64,000 nt of DNA from Ichthyophis bannanicus. Lineage: Eukaryota > Chordata > Amphibia > Gymnophiona > Ichthyophiidae. The notes below the pieces were generated by a model. The model saw nothing but the letters and a program-made list of their open reading frames with translations, was not told the origin of the DNA and ran no database searches. The stretch is taken from assembly GCA_033557465.1 (NCBI GenBank), contig CM066037.1:517878686-517942685 (forward strand), given 5' to 3'. The position numbers were made by a program, and so were the translations under genes. This document shows positions 20,150 to 31,516 of this stretch, one piece after another (positions within the stretch are counted from its first letter, which is position 1; each line of letters begins with the position of its first letter).

Positions 20150-21702
20150 TACCAAAACCTCTACCTGCTCCTCGAAAGCCTCTAAAACCTTGTCCCCTTG
20201 AAGGGAAACGGCCTCTGAGAAAGGGGTTTGACCTGGCAGGGCGAAACCTCCGGGGGTCCCTAGGTTGGTTACGTACTGGAGCTAGGGGGCGGCCTTGCTT
20301 CGGTCTGTCTTCCGGAAGCCTGCCTCCCTTAGATTCGCCAAGGTCCTTTACCAGCTTTTCTAAGTCCTCCCCAAATAACAGCTTCCCCTTAAAGGGAAGC
20401 CGACTCAGGCGTGCCTTAGAGGAGGCATCGGCTGCCCAATTCCATAGCCACAAATAACGCCTAGCTGCCACCACCGAGGCCATGTTCTTAGCTAGGCTTC
20501 TGATGAGGTCATACTGACTATCCGCCAAGTAGGCTGCTCCGGATTCCAATCTAGCAGAGTTAGCCTGTGCCTCGTCTGCGGAGCCCTCTGATGCCTGAAG
20601 TTGTTGTGACCACCTTAAACAGGCCCGCGCCACCCAAGCCCCTGAAACGGAGGCCTGTAAGGCAAGAGCGCTTACATCAAAGGCTTGCTTCAGAAGCGTG
20701 TCCAATTTTCTGTCTTGAGAATCTCTCAGGGCCGTGCTGCCCTTGACTGGGATAGTAGTCTTCTTAGTAACTGCCGATACCGCTGCGTCCACCCTGGGAG
20801 ACTTCAGCAGCTCCTTGTCTGACTCTGGGAGAGGATATAGGCGACTCATGGATCGGACCCCCTTAAGCTTGACTCTGGTTGATCCCATTCTTCCTGGATC
20901 ATCTGACGCACCACCCTGTGGACGGGAAACACTTTCTGTGATCTCCTGATGGCCTGGATTAAGGGGTCCTCCAACGCCTCCTCCTCAGCTGGCGTGTCTG
21001 AGGCTACATTGAGAACTTTCAGGGACTCATTAATTAATGCCGGAAGCTCCTCCCGACGAAAGACTCTAATAATACGGGATTGATCTTCTTCTGGGATCTC
21101 CCCTTCTTCAAGCTCCTCCTCTTCCTCGTCCAAATCCTTGTCAGAGTTCTCCTCCTCCGGGGTACCCTGAGAGAGGGACGAGAGGGGCTCCTCACAACTC
21201 AGTCGGGGGCGCTTAGGCGGTATCCCGGATTCCTTGCTCTCATGGGTCTGGCAGACTTGCCTTCCGCCGACGGACCCGCATCTCCTGTCCCCAAGCCCTG
21301 CTTACGCAAGCAATAGGCTTTGTGTAGTAATAGGATGAAGTCAGGGGAGAAAAAATCCCCGACCCCCCCTTCCCCAGTGGGGGAGGGGGAAAGGGGCAGA
21401 GGAGGAGTGGGTAAATCCGAGGACGTAGAAGGAGGAAATTGGGACCCTCCCTCCCCTTCTAGGGGATCTCCGGACCCCTGAGAAGACTGCGCCATGGCAA
21501 CGTTAATTTCTTGTTCCACGGAGGCAGCCACTGCAGCACAACCCCTGCAGATTCCTGCCTCCGAGGAAGTACCTCTACGGGTGCCACAGGATGGACACCG
21601 TGACTTGCCCGTCATGTCCTTGATAAAGGCTACTGAGGCCCTTCCTAAGCTCCGAGGTTTAATCAGTTGGCCTAACAAAAAAGGGAGAAACAAACTGTAC
21701 AA
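20150..21702 (-). pseudogene. DIRS gag-like protein, best-preserved copy
   Basis: Three consecutive frames, joined by two frameshifts, cover most of a gag of about 500 residues. N-terminal part (21,702-21,199): KSRCPSCGTRRGTSS then ICRGC, a C-x2-C ... C-x2-C pattern that may bind zinc, followed by FFSPDFILLLHKAYC. Middle (21,133-20,846): very acidic, EEEEELEEGEIPEED, then VVRQMIQEEWDQPESSL. C-terminal part (20,888-20,150): RLYPLPESDKELLKSP, VDAAVSAVTKKTTIPV, WVARACLRWSQQ, LPFKGKLLFGEDLEKLVKDL, and a basic Arg/Gly tail (RGRFPSRGQGFRGFRG) suited to nucleic-acid binding. The family is related to the LAP2-alpha domain. No RT frame follows, so this copy would depend on others. Confidence 0.8.
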
Positions 21703-22328
21703 TACAGATACAGGCTTTTATTCAATGTGCTCTCTCCTCTAGCAGATTAATTAACAGTTCTCCAGAATAAGAAAAAGGGGAATCCCGTTTAAAAATTGAA
21801 GATTAAACTAAAAACAAATTAAATTAAATTAAAGAGAGCAAAGGGATTAAAAACCAAATCCCTTAATTCCAACCCCAGTACTTGCGGTTTGTAGCTTCTT
21901 CTGATGCCTGGGCCCGATTCAGCGGTCTCTGGCCGTTGGCTCAACACGTGGAAGGCCGCACCACGTGGAGACCTAAAACGGGAGCCCGTGATTCTGCCCT
22001 CTGGTCCGTTCTTCCCGCGGTATGCAGCATCGGGGCAGGGAACCGCGCTTCGCTTTGATCTGAGAACCGCCGCTTTAAACAGTTCCCCCGCTGGATTCGG
22101 AACTCCAGAGCTCGCTCCCGCGTTCCTCTGCTTCGGGATGGGGCCGGCGAGAAAAGGTAGAATTGCGGCGTCGCCTCAAGCGCTCAGCCACCAGGTGGGC
22201 TTCGGCGCGAGGCAGGGCAGGTCTGCGGGAGATTGTGCAGGCTCCGGTAGGATCAGCAGCGAGCGGAGATCTGAGCGGTCCTCCTCGCTACTGCAGACAG
22301 AAAACCACCTCCGATACCCGGCCCAGCC

Positions 22329-22352
22329 GGGGGGGGGGGGGGGGGGGGGGGG
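22329..22352 (+). repeat. 24-base G run in DIRS leader
   Basis: A homopolymer of 24 guanines, at the length where slippage and assembly error are common. It could form a G-quadruplex on the plus strand. Confidence 0.95.
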
Positions 22353-22660
22353 AGAGCAGGCAGGAGAAATTAAAGGTACAGAACCAAAAGGAAAATAAGT
22401 GAAACAGCAAAATTTAAATCAACAAATAAGGAAACTAAAAAGGGAATTTAAATAAAAAGGAAGATTCCAGTAAGCCCTAGGCTTACGGAACCCTCCAGCT
22501 GCTTGGAGGCAGAGAATACTGGGGTCGGGGGGTGGTTCCAGTGCTATTTATACCGCTCCATCCCCAAAAAGGTTGGGCTCAGCCTCCAAGCTGCTGGAAG
22601 GGTTGCGTAACCCAGAAGTAAAGGGACTGGACTGGAGTGACGATAAGGAAGCAGCTTTTA

Positions 22661-23284
22661 TTAACCCTACCCTTGCAGTGTTTTGACACGTATGCTTTTA
22701 TTAAAGTGTGCATTCTGTGATCTTCTTTTCGATATCCATAGTCCTCACAGGCAGCCAAGAGGTTATCCTATCGCCTGAAGAAGGCATACGTGTTGGTTTC
22801 TACTTAGAGGATAGAACAGAGTTCAAGATTTTCAAGTGCAATTTGCATTCTCTGGGTTATATAGGTATTAATACTTGTTCTTTTATTGACTCCTTGGGCT
22901 TAATTCTATTCTAGTCTTAATCGTATACCACCGTCTGTCCTGTTTTGGCTTGTACAGGAAAAATGTATGAAATTAGGCCTCTTTGTGTGAAATTGAGCAA
23001 CTGATTCCCCCTTATGCCTGTCCAACTGTTCCTGTGATTAGGTAATATGATTTTTTTTCCTCTTTAGTAGTTGGAGTGCGATGCTTGTAGCCAAAAATGA
23101 CTAGCAATCTATTCTTGAGATTACTGTAAGCACATCAAGCCTATTTAGAACACACTCTGGAATTTTATAAGCCAGTTTATTATAGAATTTCCAACAGACA
23201 AAACTATAATATTAATTTAACATTTCAAAATTTAAAATATATATTATGGTAATTATAGTATCACACTATTATCATTACATCATG
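22661..23284. other. No recognised feature
   Basis: AT-rich sequence without a supported gene or repeat. Confidence 0.4.
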
Positions 23285-25740
23285 AATCAAACAACATGAA
23301 GAGTTTAAGAAGTTCATATGGATGTGATCTGGGTCCATTCCTAGAGGAACTGCCAAAGCCATCCTCCAACAGGCTGAACCTCAGAAGGGATCTGACAGAT
23401 CTCATTGTGAGGGCTTTCTGGCTCCGGTGGTGGCTGTAGAAGCTGCTTGGAATCCCGAAAGGGCTGGCTCTTCTTTGGTTTGGAGCCATAACAGTAATAG
23501 GCTGAACCCAACATTTTTGGATGTTCCTGAGCAATTCCAAGCTCCGTGAGAAGTTTTTCAAGAGGCTTAGCACACACCGCTAGGCCTGTCTTCCAAAGGT
23601 CTTTGAGGACGGGACTTACCCAGGTCTTTAACCAACTTTGAGCTCCTCCCCAAAAAGCAGCTTATCCTGAAAGGGAAGCTTGCTAAGACACAACTTAGAA
23701 GCAGCGTTTGTTGCCCAGTTGCAAAGCCAGAGCCACCTTCTGGTCAGAGCTACTGTGCCAAGGACATAGAGGAACTAATTAGGTCATATAGAGTGTCAAC
23801 CATAAACACGGCTCTCGGCTCCAGCCTGGCAATCTCAAGGCTGTCTAGCAATTGTTGAGCCCAGCACAAAAGTGCTCAGGCTACCAAGCCTGTTGAAAGG
23901 GCCGCTTGGGAACCAGAGGCCAATACTGTGAATGTATTGTTTAGGAGGGTCTCAGCTCTCCTGTCATAAACCTCCTTAAGTGTAACACCTTCCTTCCACA
24001 GGGATAGTCATGCACTTAGTGATCATTGTGACTAGGGCATCCACTCAAGGGAGCCCAAAGAGCTGGGTCCAGCTTACCTTGAGGCAGGGGATATAGTCTG
24101 GATAGCGCTTTCAGACCCTTGAGGATCAACTCTGGATTCTACTACTACTACTACTATTGCTTATCATTTGTATAACGCCACAAGGTGTATGCAGCACTGT
24201 ACATATAGATGTAAGAGATAGTCCCTGCTCATCAGAGCTTACATTCTAGTCTCCCACTGAGATTACCAGAATCCATAGAGCAACTCTTGTTAAGAGAAAT
24301 AAACAGGACGTCTGATCCCCTGCAAGATGGGGTCCACTTTAGACGACAAAGTAACTGAAGGCTCTTCAATACTCAAACTCACCATAGCATCCAGAATCAG
24401 CATCGGGAGTCCTCCCAGTGGAAAAGACGGATCATCCATAAAGGGAATCTCCCCTTCCTCAGATAGAGCAGAATCTTCATCACCATCCCAGCCAATTCCC
24501 ATAGGGGATAAGGCAGGACTCCCAGAGGACCACCTGGCAAATGGGCAAAACAGGAGTGTTTAGTCCCCATGCAGCCATGGCAGAGCCATCTGAAGGTCCA
24601 GATTCCCCTGTAGGGAAAAGGGGGTGGGGCAAGCAGCTAAAAAAGGACTGAAAGTCCAGAAGCTGTTTCAGCAGCTACTGCTCTAAGCCAGCTGAATGTA
24701 TCACAGGGGATCCTAAGGGCCACACAGGGGCCTAGTGGCTTGAGAAAGAGGTGCCCTAATCCCTCCACAAAGCATTACTGGCCTCCTCTGCAAGGGCCAC
24801 CTGCCCCACAGATGAAGCAGGCATGGAAGAAGAAGAGAAGACCCCAGAATTGGCATCGGGTCCTTGGCCCCCCATGGGAGTGTTCCAAAGATGTCAAAAA
24901 GGCCAGGTCCTTTATATCTCCATCACAATGGGGGCAAAAGGAACCTGCCACGGAGATGAACCTGAACATGTCACAAAAGGCACAGCAGCTAATACGTGGT
25001 ATGCCTGCCCTGCTCCATGTGGTTCTTAGGGGGAAAAAACATGAAAAAAGCCACAAAAGAAACACCAAGGCACACAGTGGCATAAAGGGAATCTCAACTG
25101 GGAGTCCCAGCAACTGAAAGACTGGATGGGAAAATCTGATCTGAGCTTCCTCGAATGACAACACAGACTCAGGAGTCCCCACTGCCAGAGAAGGCCTGAT
25201 TCTCTCAGGTTATTTATTTATTTTTTTTAATAATCTGCTTTATCAAACAGGCAAGAGAGCTAAATGCAGCTCAGTGAAAGACAATGGGCAAAAAATAAAA
25301 GTAGAAAACATTTTTTGTATGGAGATAAGAAACAGCAAGAGGCCTGTAACTTACTGATCCCCCTCAGGGGCCTCATATGGTCCTCCTGCTCCTCTTCGGC
25401 CCTCCAAGCACCAGTAACCTATGGGAAACAGTGCTGGATCCTGGGCAGCTGTCAGCTCAAAAGCTCAAGGGCACACGCTCGCTCAAAGCACCATTGGGCC
25501 CCTCAGGACGCAATTCTAAAGCCACTGCACCATAGTGTGTCGCCAGTAGAATCAGGGCTATCTGCGCTGCTGCATCAGTCCATACACCTTGACACCTGCA
25601 GGAGGCAGACAATTAATAGCTTCTCTCAATGCTACACAGTATTTATACCTTCTGATGACATCACTGAAAGATGATCAAGTCTGCCTCCACCTGCTAGCAA
25701 ATGAGCATAACCCACTTATCTGGGCTGGTCTAGTAGGATG
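23285..25740 (-). mobile_element. DIRS-like element: gag remnant, leader and left end
   Basis: On the minus strand the left end at about 25,740-25,680 (CTACTAGACCAGCCCAGAT, then GCAGGTGGAGGCAGAC) mirrors the right-end sequence at 2,655-2,715, as expected for inverted termini. TATAAAT lies at 25,647-25,641. Gag pieces follow: VDPILQGI and acidic text at 24,500-24,300, and then KLVKDLGKS, AVFMVDTLYDLI and further gag text at 23,900-23,400, all broken by stops. The copy is truncated at 23,285 before RT. Confidence 0.65.
24136..24255 (+). mobile_element. Short interspersed 3'-tail fragment with (CTA)n
   Basis: CTACTACTACTACTATTGC, then TTATCATTTGTATAACGCC, GCAGCACTGTACA and CAGAGCTTACATTCTA. I recall this phrase as an abundant LINE or SINE end in some tetrapod genomes but cannot name its family. 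It interrupts the DIRS gag remnant. Confidence 0.5.
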
Positions 25741-26035
25741 ATAAGGGATTCGCATTTTAAAATAACCCTTGAAAGTAAACAGGCCAGTGGAATATGCTGA
25801 GTGTGAGGAACAGTCTAGGGCCATACAATATGAACCATACGTGGTTCTATTTGAAAACCACAGAATAAAATGTAATTCATATTTAGCAGTTCAGATAAAA
25901 AGATGGTAACTTGCCAATATGTGGCACTATATTGAAGTGGTGGAGGGCTTGTGTGCTCTGAGGAGCTAGGCTGGTAGTAGCTTAACTACCAGCAAGGACA
26001 CCCATCCCAGACAAGTCTTAGTTGAAGAGAGACTA

Positions 26036-26740
26036 AATGTATTTATTTAGCAACTTTTTTATACCGGTGTACAGGGAACAAGTATAATATTACATGGAAT
26101 GTGAGTAAATTTAACTAGTGATTATAACATATGAACAGGAGTGACGTGATTTATTTAAATTTATTTATTTAAAAGGATTTATATCCCGCTTTATCCTAAA
26201 ATCAAAGCGGTTTTCACTTCAAACGAATCAAAAACAAAGTGTAGAGGTGTCAGCATGCTGTGTTTGTATCGTAGTGCGTGTGTAGGTGTAATAAATGTGT
26301 AGCATGATTATCAGATGCAATATATACAGGGTGGGATATCTACAGTGTGCTATATACAATGTTCTGTATACAATGTGGTATATACAAAGAGGAGGTGGGG
26401 GAGGCTATGTTAGGGGGAGGGTAGGCGGGTGGAGTGAGGCAAGGCAGGGCGGGGGAGAGCTGTGTCAGGTACAATTAGCATTAAAATTCAACTTATCCAA
26501 GGAACTTGCATATATCAGCTTATTCCAAGAACTAATAAATCTCAACAGTAACATTATAACATTAACAATATGAGTATTCTCTTGTAACATTAAGACTCAA
26601 CTTATCCAAGGAATTTGCATATATCAACTTATACCATTGAATTGTTCTTCATTGAATTGTTTGATGAATAGGGTGGTTTTGAGTAGCTTCCGGACCTCTT
26701 TTATATCTGCTGATTTCAGTGATAGGCATTTACATGTAAC
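26036..26740 (-). pseudogene. L2-type LINE 3' fragments
   Basis: Minus-strand tail phrases GTGAAAACCGCTTTGATT and AAGCGGGATATAAATCC with (AAATA)n at 26,158-26,225, plus a second shorter tail at 26,036-26,070. Upstream, at 26,735-26,640, a decayed frame reads DIKEVRKLLKTTLFIKQF, the usual C-terminus of an L2 reverse transcriptase. Two copies may be nested. Confidence 0.6.
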
Positions 26741-28840
26741 ATTTAACAAAGCAGGCAATAATGAGAGAAAGTTCTGATGTATGGTTCAAATCTAGGGGTA
26801 ACAGTGAGGGAAGCAGGGAACATAGTGAGAGCTCTGGAGGGTGGGAAGGATTGGTGGGGAGCATAAGTGTTGGATCCAATCCCACCAACAGGACCAAGAT
26901 GGTGTTTGAAAGGGACAATGCATATGCGGAGCTCCATACTATTGTGCCTGCACCTTTTGCTTCCTTGATGCTCTAGCGGCAAGGAAGAAATAGGGGATGA
27001 ATTGTGCTCCCCCCTGAACCTACTATGTCTTCCAGGAAAGTGCAGATGACATTGGAGAAATGTAGGGTTCACTTTGATTTGCAGTTTCCAGTGGCTGTAG
27101 CCTGCCCCATGGATTTGGCTGTAGACTGTCAAAATGGTTTTGTTTAGCCTCAAAGTAAGAACAGACCTCCTGAACCCAGAAATTATTCATCCGGTAGATG
27201 GAATGTAATACAGAGAGGATCAAGTGCCCGAAGACATGGCGACTTGTTAGAGGAGCTCTTGTTTGCATTGTCCTCTCCAGTAGAGCAGGATTTGTAGCAT
27301 GAATTTTGATTTGGGAATGTGGAGGTATGTTTGATGCCTATCAGGACTAAATAAAATATAATGGGGGAGTGGGATTGGTTAAGAGATACTGTACTGTATA
27401 AGTAGTCTCATTAATAATGTTAAACTTCCATGATTTCTGTATCAATAATGCCAACAATGTTTTGTAGTTTATCTGGAGAGGTATGGCTATCATATTGTTT
27501 TGAAATGTCTTCTGATGTTTTTAATGTATTTGTTTATTGATGCTATACTCCCTTCCACTGTATTAATTTTTAAAAAAAGAAGAAGATGGGGCCCTAGAGG
27601 GATCACTGGATCCGGCAGGCTTTTTGGAAAGCTTAATAGCTGTGGTCACTGGAAGAACTATTCTTTTTTATCCTTTGAACTGGAACCTGTCTGCAACACT
27701 ACAGTTTACTTCTGATATATAAATCACCTGTTTTTAGGATCCCAAAAATTTATATTTCCTGATTTAATTAGAGTCACCCAGCCCCAAGGCCATGAGTTCT
27801 TGGTCTTGAAACCGAGAGTTCAGTTTCTGGGGGTACCTTTATTTCAATGTTTCTTTGACAATATTTTGTTTTGTATGGTGGGAAAACTTTTTATTTCTTG
27901 ATCCTAAGCAGCTCATGGAGTATGTCAGTGTCAGAAAGCAGGCTAAAGCTCTTGGACTGAATGCTGCTGAATTATAGCATAAATCCGGCTGCTACTGGCA
28001 CTGCGGTATTTTGGATAAATAAATATTTTCTTGTTTACATTATTTTTTTAGTCTAGTATGGAGGGCTGTTTTGGTAGTCTAAAATTTAGAAAATTCTTGT
28101 GATTTAGTATTGCTTTGCTTCTATTCTTCTTGATTTCTTTAACATTCAAAAAAAGCTTGAATGTTAACATCTAAGATTCAATAAATAAAATACAATTTAA
28201 AAAAAGGTCAATATGTGATTTGGAGACTTACTTCATTCCTACTATGAACCATGACTAGAATGATAAAGAGGGCGAATACCACTGCTTTTAGATAATGTGC
28301 CGTTTGTACAGTCCTGAAGATCCCTTATCCTAACCTGGGAATGCTCTGTGCTTTCTTTGCACACTACATTACAAGGAGAAGTTACCTGCTTTGTGCAACC
28401 CTACTGGCAGTGTCACAGTGGTAGCTTGCTTGTCCCTTCAATCATATTTAGACAATCTGGGAAAGGGAATAGAGCGTTCTATCCATTCCCTCAGACAACA
28501 TCAGAGCACAAAGATAGACTTATCCAAATCCTATCCGAGAAACAATGAGAAAGCTTTATGCAGGTAAAAAGATGAGGTTTCAATGGTAGCCATGCTCCCA
28601 GCCAGTCTGTTTATTAAAATTTGATACACCACCTATAATCTACTAACACCTGCTGAATGATAGAAAACAGGAAATAAAAGAACTTTCTATTTTTCATCCT
28701 CAATGCCAAAAGAAAGAAAATTGATGAGGAATTACAGAGGGCCCCAATATTAACAAAAGAAACCCAAAAACCTGAGTTCCAAATTCAGATCCCTAAATTT
28801 AGCCCTAAGTTTTCTGCTGAAGAGTCACCTAAATAAAGCT
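26741..28840. other. No recognised gene
   Basis: About 2.1 kb with short chance frames only. The 136-codon minus frame at 26,743-27,153 shows no domain. There is a G-rich stretch at 26,390-26,460 just before it. Presumed intronic sequence of ZDHHC17. Confidence 0.4.
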
Positions 28841-28844
28841 TACA

Positions 28845-28965
28845 AATTATTTTTATTTATTTATTTATTACCGGCTCTTATATACCGCTCTATTCAGCAT
28901 CAGCGCGGTTCACAATATAACAACAGACCAGAACAACAAACTGTTTGGTTTTACAGAGAACAAGG
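28845..28965 (-). mobile_element. L2-type tail fragment
   Basis: Minus-strand GTGAACCGCGCTGATGC, then AGAGCGGTATATAAGAGCC and (AATA)n at 28,852-28,870. 5'-truncated and immediately upstream of the RTE element. Confidence 0.7.
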
Positions 28966-28985
28966 TCAGAGAACTTGGATAAAAC

Positions 28986-31502
28986 ATGGGACGTCATTAC
29001 TGCAACTATTTACATGAGTATTTACAAGTATACACAACAGGATTTGTTATTAGTTATAGGGTATGCAAACAGGATATCCTGATAGTCATGGGTGACTGGA
29101 ACGCAAAAGTTGGCAACAAAGAAGAAGGCAAAGTAGTTGGAAAATATGGACTTGGCAACAGAAACGAAGCTGGAGAAAGATTGATAGAATTCTGCAAGAC
29201 CAATGATCTATTCATCTCAAACACCTTCTTTCAGCAACACAAGCGACGACTGTACACATGGACTTCACCCAATGGATTGTATAAAAATCAAATTGACTAC
29301 ATCTGTGGAAGTCAACGATGGAAAAGCTCTGTAACATCAACAAAGACAAAACCTGGAGCTGACTGTGGTACAGATCATCAACTACTAGTATGCAAACTCA
29401 AGCTAAAGTTGAAAAAGAGCAAACCACTCATGAATGCACCAAAATATGACCTTGAGAATATACCACTGGAATTTAAAGACTGCCTGCAAAATCGATTTGC
29501 TGCCTTAGATACAAATGACAGAGCTCCGGAAGAGTTATGGAATGACATCAAGAAGGTTGTGCTGGAAGAAAGCGAGAAGTCTCTACAAAAGGTGAAAAAG
29601 CAAAAACGGCCAAAATGGATGACGGAAGAAACTCTGAAAATTGCCCAGAAACGCAGAGAAGCTAAAGCCAAAGGAGAAAGAAAGACAATCGCAGAACTCA
29701 ACAGAGATTTCCAACGTGCAGCAAGACAGGACAAGGAAAAGTACTACAATGACACTTGCAAGGAAATAGAAGCAGAAACTATTAGAGGAAGAACAAGATC
29801 GGCTTTCCTAAAGCTGCGAGAGTTAAAGAAAAAGTTCCAGCCTCGAATTGGAATGTTACAAGATGCTCAAGGTTCTATGTTGAATGATGCTGAGAAGATC
29901 AAGAAAAGGTGGAAGGAATATACAGAGTTTTTATATGATAAAGATCAAGTGGACCAACAGCCGTTTCAACCTATACCTTATGATCAGGAACCATTGGTGA
30001 TGAAAGAAGAAGTTGAAGCAGCATTGAAAGCCTTATCAAAGAACAAAGCACCAGGCATTGATAGCATTCCCATAGAAGTATTGCAGCAATCTGATGCAGC
30101 TGTTACCGTACTTACAAGGCTTTGCCAAGAAATATGGAAGACAACATCATGGCCAACTGACTGGAAAAGATCTGTGTTTATACCAATACTAAAGAAAGGT
30201 GATCCAACTGACTGTGGAAATTATCGCACAATCGCTCTGATCCCACATGCCAGCAAGATTCTACTGAAGATTATTCAAAAGAGACTACAGCCATACCTAG
30301 AACAAGAACTACCTGAAGTGCAAGCAGGGTTCAGGAAAGGGCGAGGAACGAGAGACATCATTGCGGATGTGAGATGGATCCTTGAAAAGACTAAAGAATA
30401 CCAAAAGGATATCTATTTGTGCTTTATCGACTATAGCAAGGCTTTTGACTGTGTAAACCATGAGAAACTCTGGGCCACATTAAGAAGCATGGGTATACCA
30501 GAACACCTGATCGTTCTCTTGCGTAATCTGTACATTGATCAAGAAGCAACAGTTTGAACGGAACAAGGAGAAACAGAATGGTTTAAAATAAGCAAAGGTG
30601 TAAGACAAGCCTGCATACTTTCCCCCTACCTGTTTAATTTATATGCAGAACAAATCATCAGAGAAGCAGGACTGTATGAAGACAACAGAGGTGTGAAGAT
30701 TGGTGGAAGACTCATCAACAACCTTCGCTATGCTGATGATACCACATTACTGGCTGAAAGTGAAGAGGATCTGAAACATTTGCTTCTCACAATCAAAGAA
30801 CATAGTCTCAAAATGGGCCTGCACCTTAATGTAAAGAAGACAAAGATCATGACAACTGGCATAATCAACAGGTTCATCGTTGAAGGAGAAGAAATTGAAA
30901 TCGTGAACAACTTTAACCTACTTGGATCAACTATCAATAAAGAAGCAACAAGCAGTCAAGAAATCAGACGACGCATTGCTCTTGGCAGAATGGCTATGAA
31001 AGACCTAGATAAGATTCTCAAGAGCAGAGATGTCTCTCTCCATACAAAGATTCGACTTGTTCAAGCCATGGTATTTTCAATAACATCATATGGATGTGAA
31101 AGCTGGACAGTGAAAAAGACAGACAGGAAGAAAATTGATGCCTTTGAATTATGGTGCTGGCGGCGAATACTGTGTATACCATGGACTGCCCGAAGAACAA
31201 ACCAGTCGGTACTAGAAGAGATCAAACCTAAGCTTTCTTTAGAAGCTCAGATGACAAGACTTCGACTTTCATACTTCGGACACATCATGCGAAGAGAGAG
31301 ATCATTAGAGAAAGATATCATGCTTGGCAAGATAGAAGGTCAACGCAAAAGAGGAAGGCCAGCAATGAGATGGATTGCTACAATAACAGCAGCTACGGGT
31401 ACCAGTCTGTCAACAATGAGCCGCCTGACTGAAGACCGAACACAATTTAGGATAGCTATCCAGAGGGTCGCCATGAGTCGACTCCGACTCGATGGCACTT
31501 AA
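28986..31502 (+). pseudogene. RTE-BovB ORF2: partial endonuclease plus reverse transcriptase, one stop
   Basis: The LINE protein nicks DNA and reverse-transcribes its RNA there. In order: the C-terminal half of the APE-type endonuclease (GDWNAKVG at about residue 36, LYTWTSPNG, NQIDYICGSQRW, and a TDHQLL block in the usual Ser-Asp-His position), a basic linker (about residues 130-320), then RT with NKAPGIDSIP, VQAGFRKGRGTRD, YLCFIDYSKAFDCVNH, the RQACILSPYLFNLY block and catalytic NLRYADDTTL. The C-terminus has ELWCWRRILCIPWTARR and YFGHIMRRE. The stop TGA at 30,555-30,557 lies between the palm and the RQACILSP block, and both halves are in the same frame. CGA to TGA by CpG decay would explain it. 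RQA replaces the usual RQG. The first 70 nt of the frame are flanking DNA. Confidence 0.88.
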
Positions 31503-31516
31503 CAACAACAACAACA
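29060..31516 (+). mobile_element. RTE-BovB-type LINE, 5'-truncated, nearly intact
   Basis: The element begins within the endonuclease near 29,060 and ends with GTCGCCATGAGTCGACTCCG, then GATGGCACTT and an (AAC)n tail (31,500-31,516), the known style of BovB 3' ends. One open frame covers it except for a single TGA at 30,555-30,557. BovB elements are known for horizontal transfer between vertebrates, possibly through parasites. Confidence 0.9.

Larger units (their letters stand above)
20100..22660 (-). mobile_element. DIRS-like element: left end, leader and gag
   Basis: The left end near 22,630-22,660 (CTCCAGTCCAGTCC on the minus strand), followed by TTCCAGCAGCTTGGAGGCTGAGC, matches the terminal sequence at 52,455-52,515, so this copy belongs to the same family as the 52-56 kb copy. 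A TATAAAT box lies on the minus strand at 22,552-22,546, and a long leader contains a 24-base G run. Gag follows (21,702-20,150). RT, RNase H and recombinase are absent downstream. Confidence 0.7.

Noticed and set aside
21199..21702. Retroviral gag with zinc knuckle
   Set aside because: The Cys pattern is C-x2-C ... C-x2-C without the CCHC spacing. Neighbouring text and related copies place it in DIRS elements, and no LTR, protease or envelope is seen.
26743..27153. 136-codon minus frame
   Set aside because: No recognisable domain, no neighbouring element and no codon or motif support.
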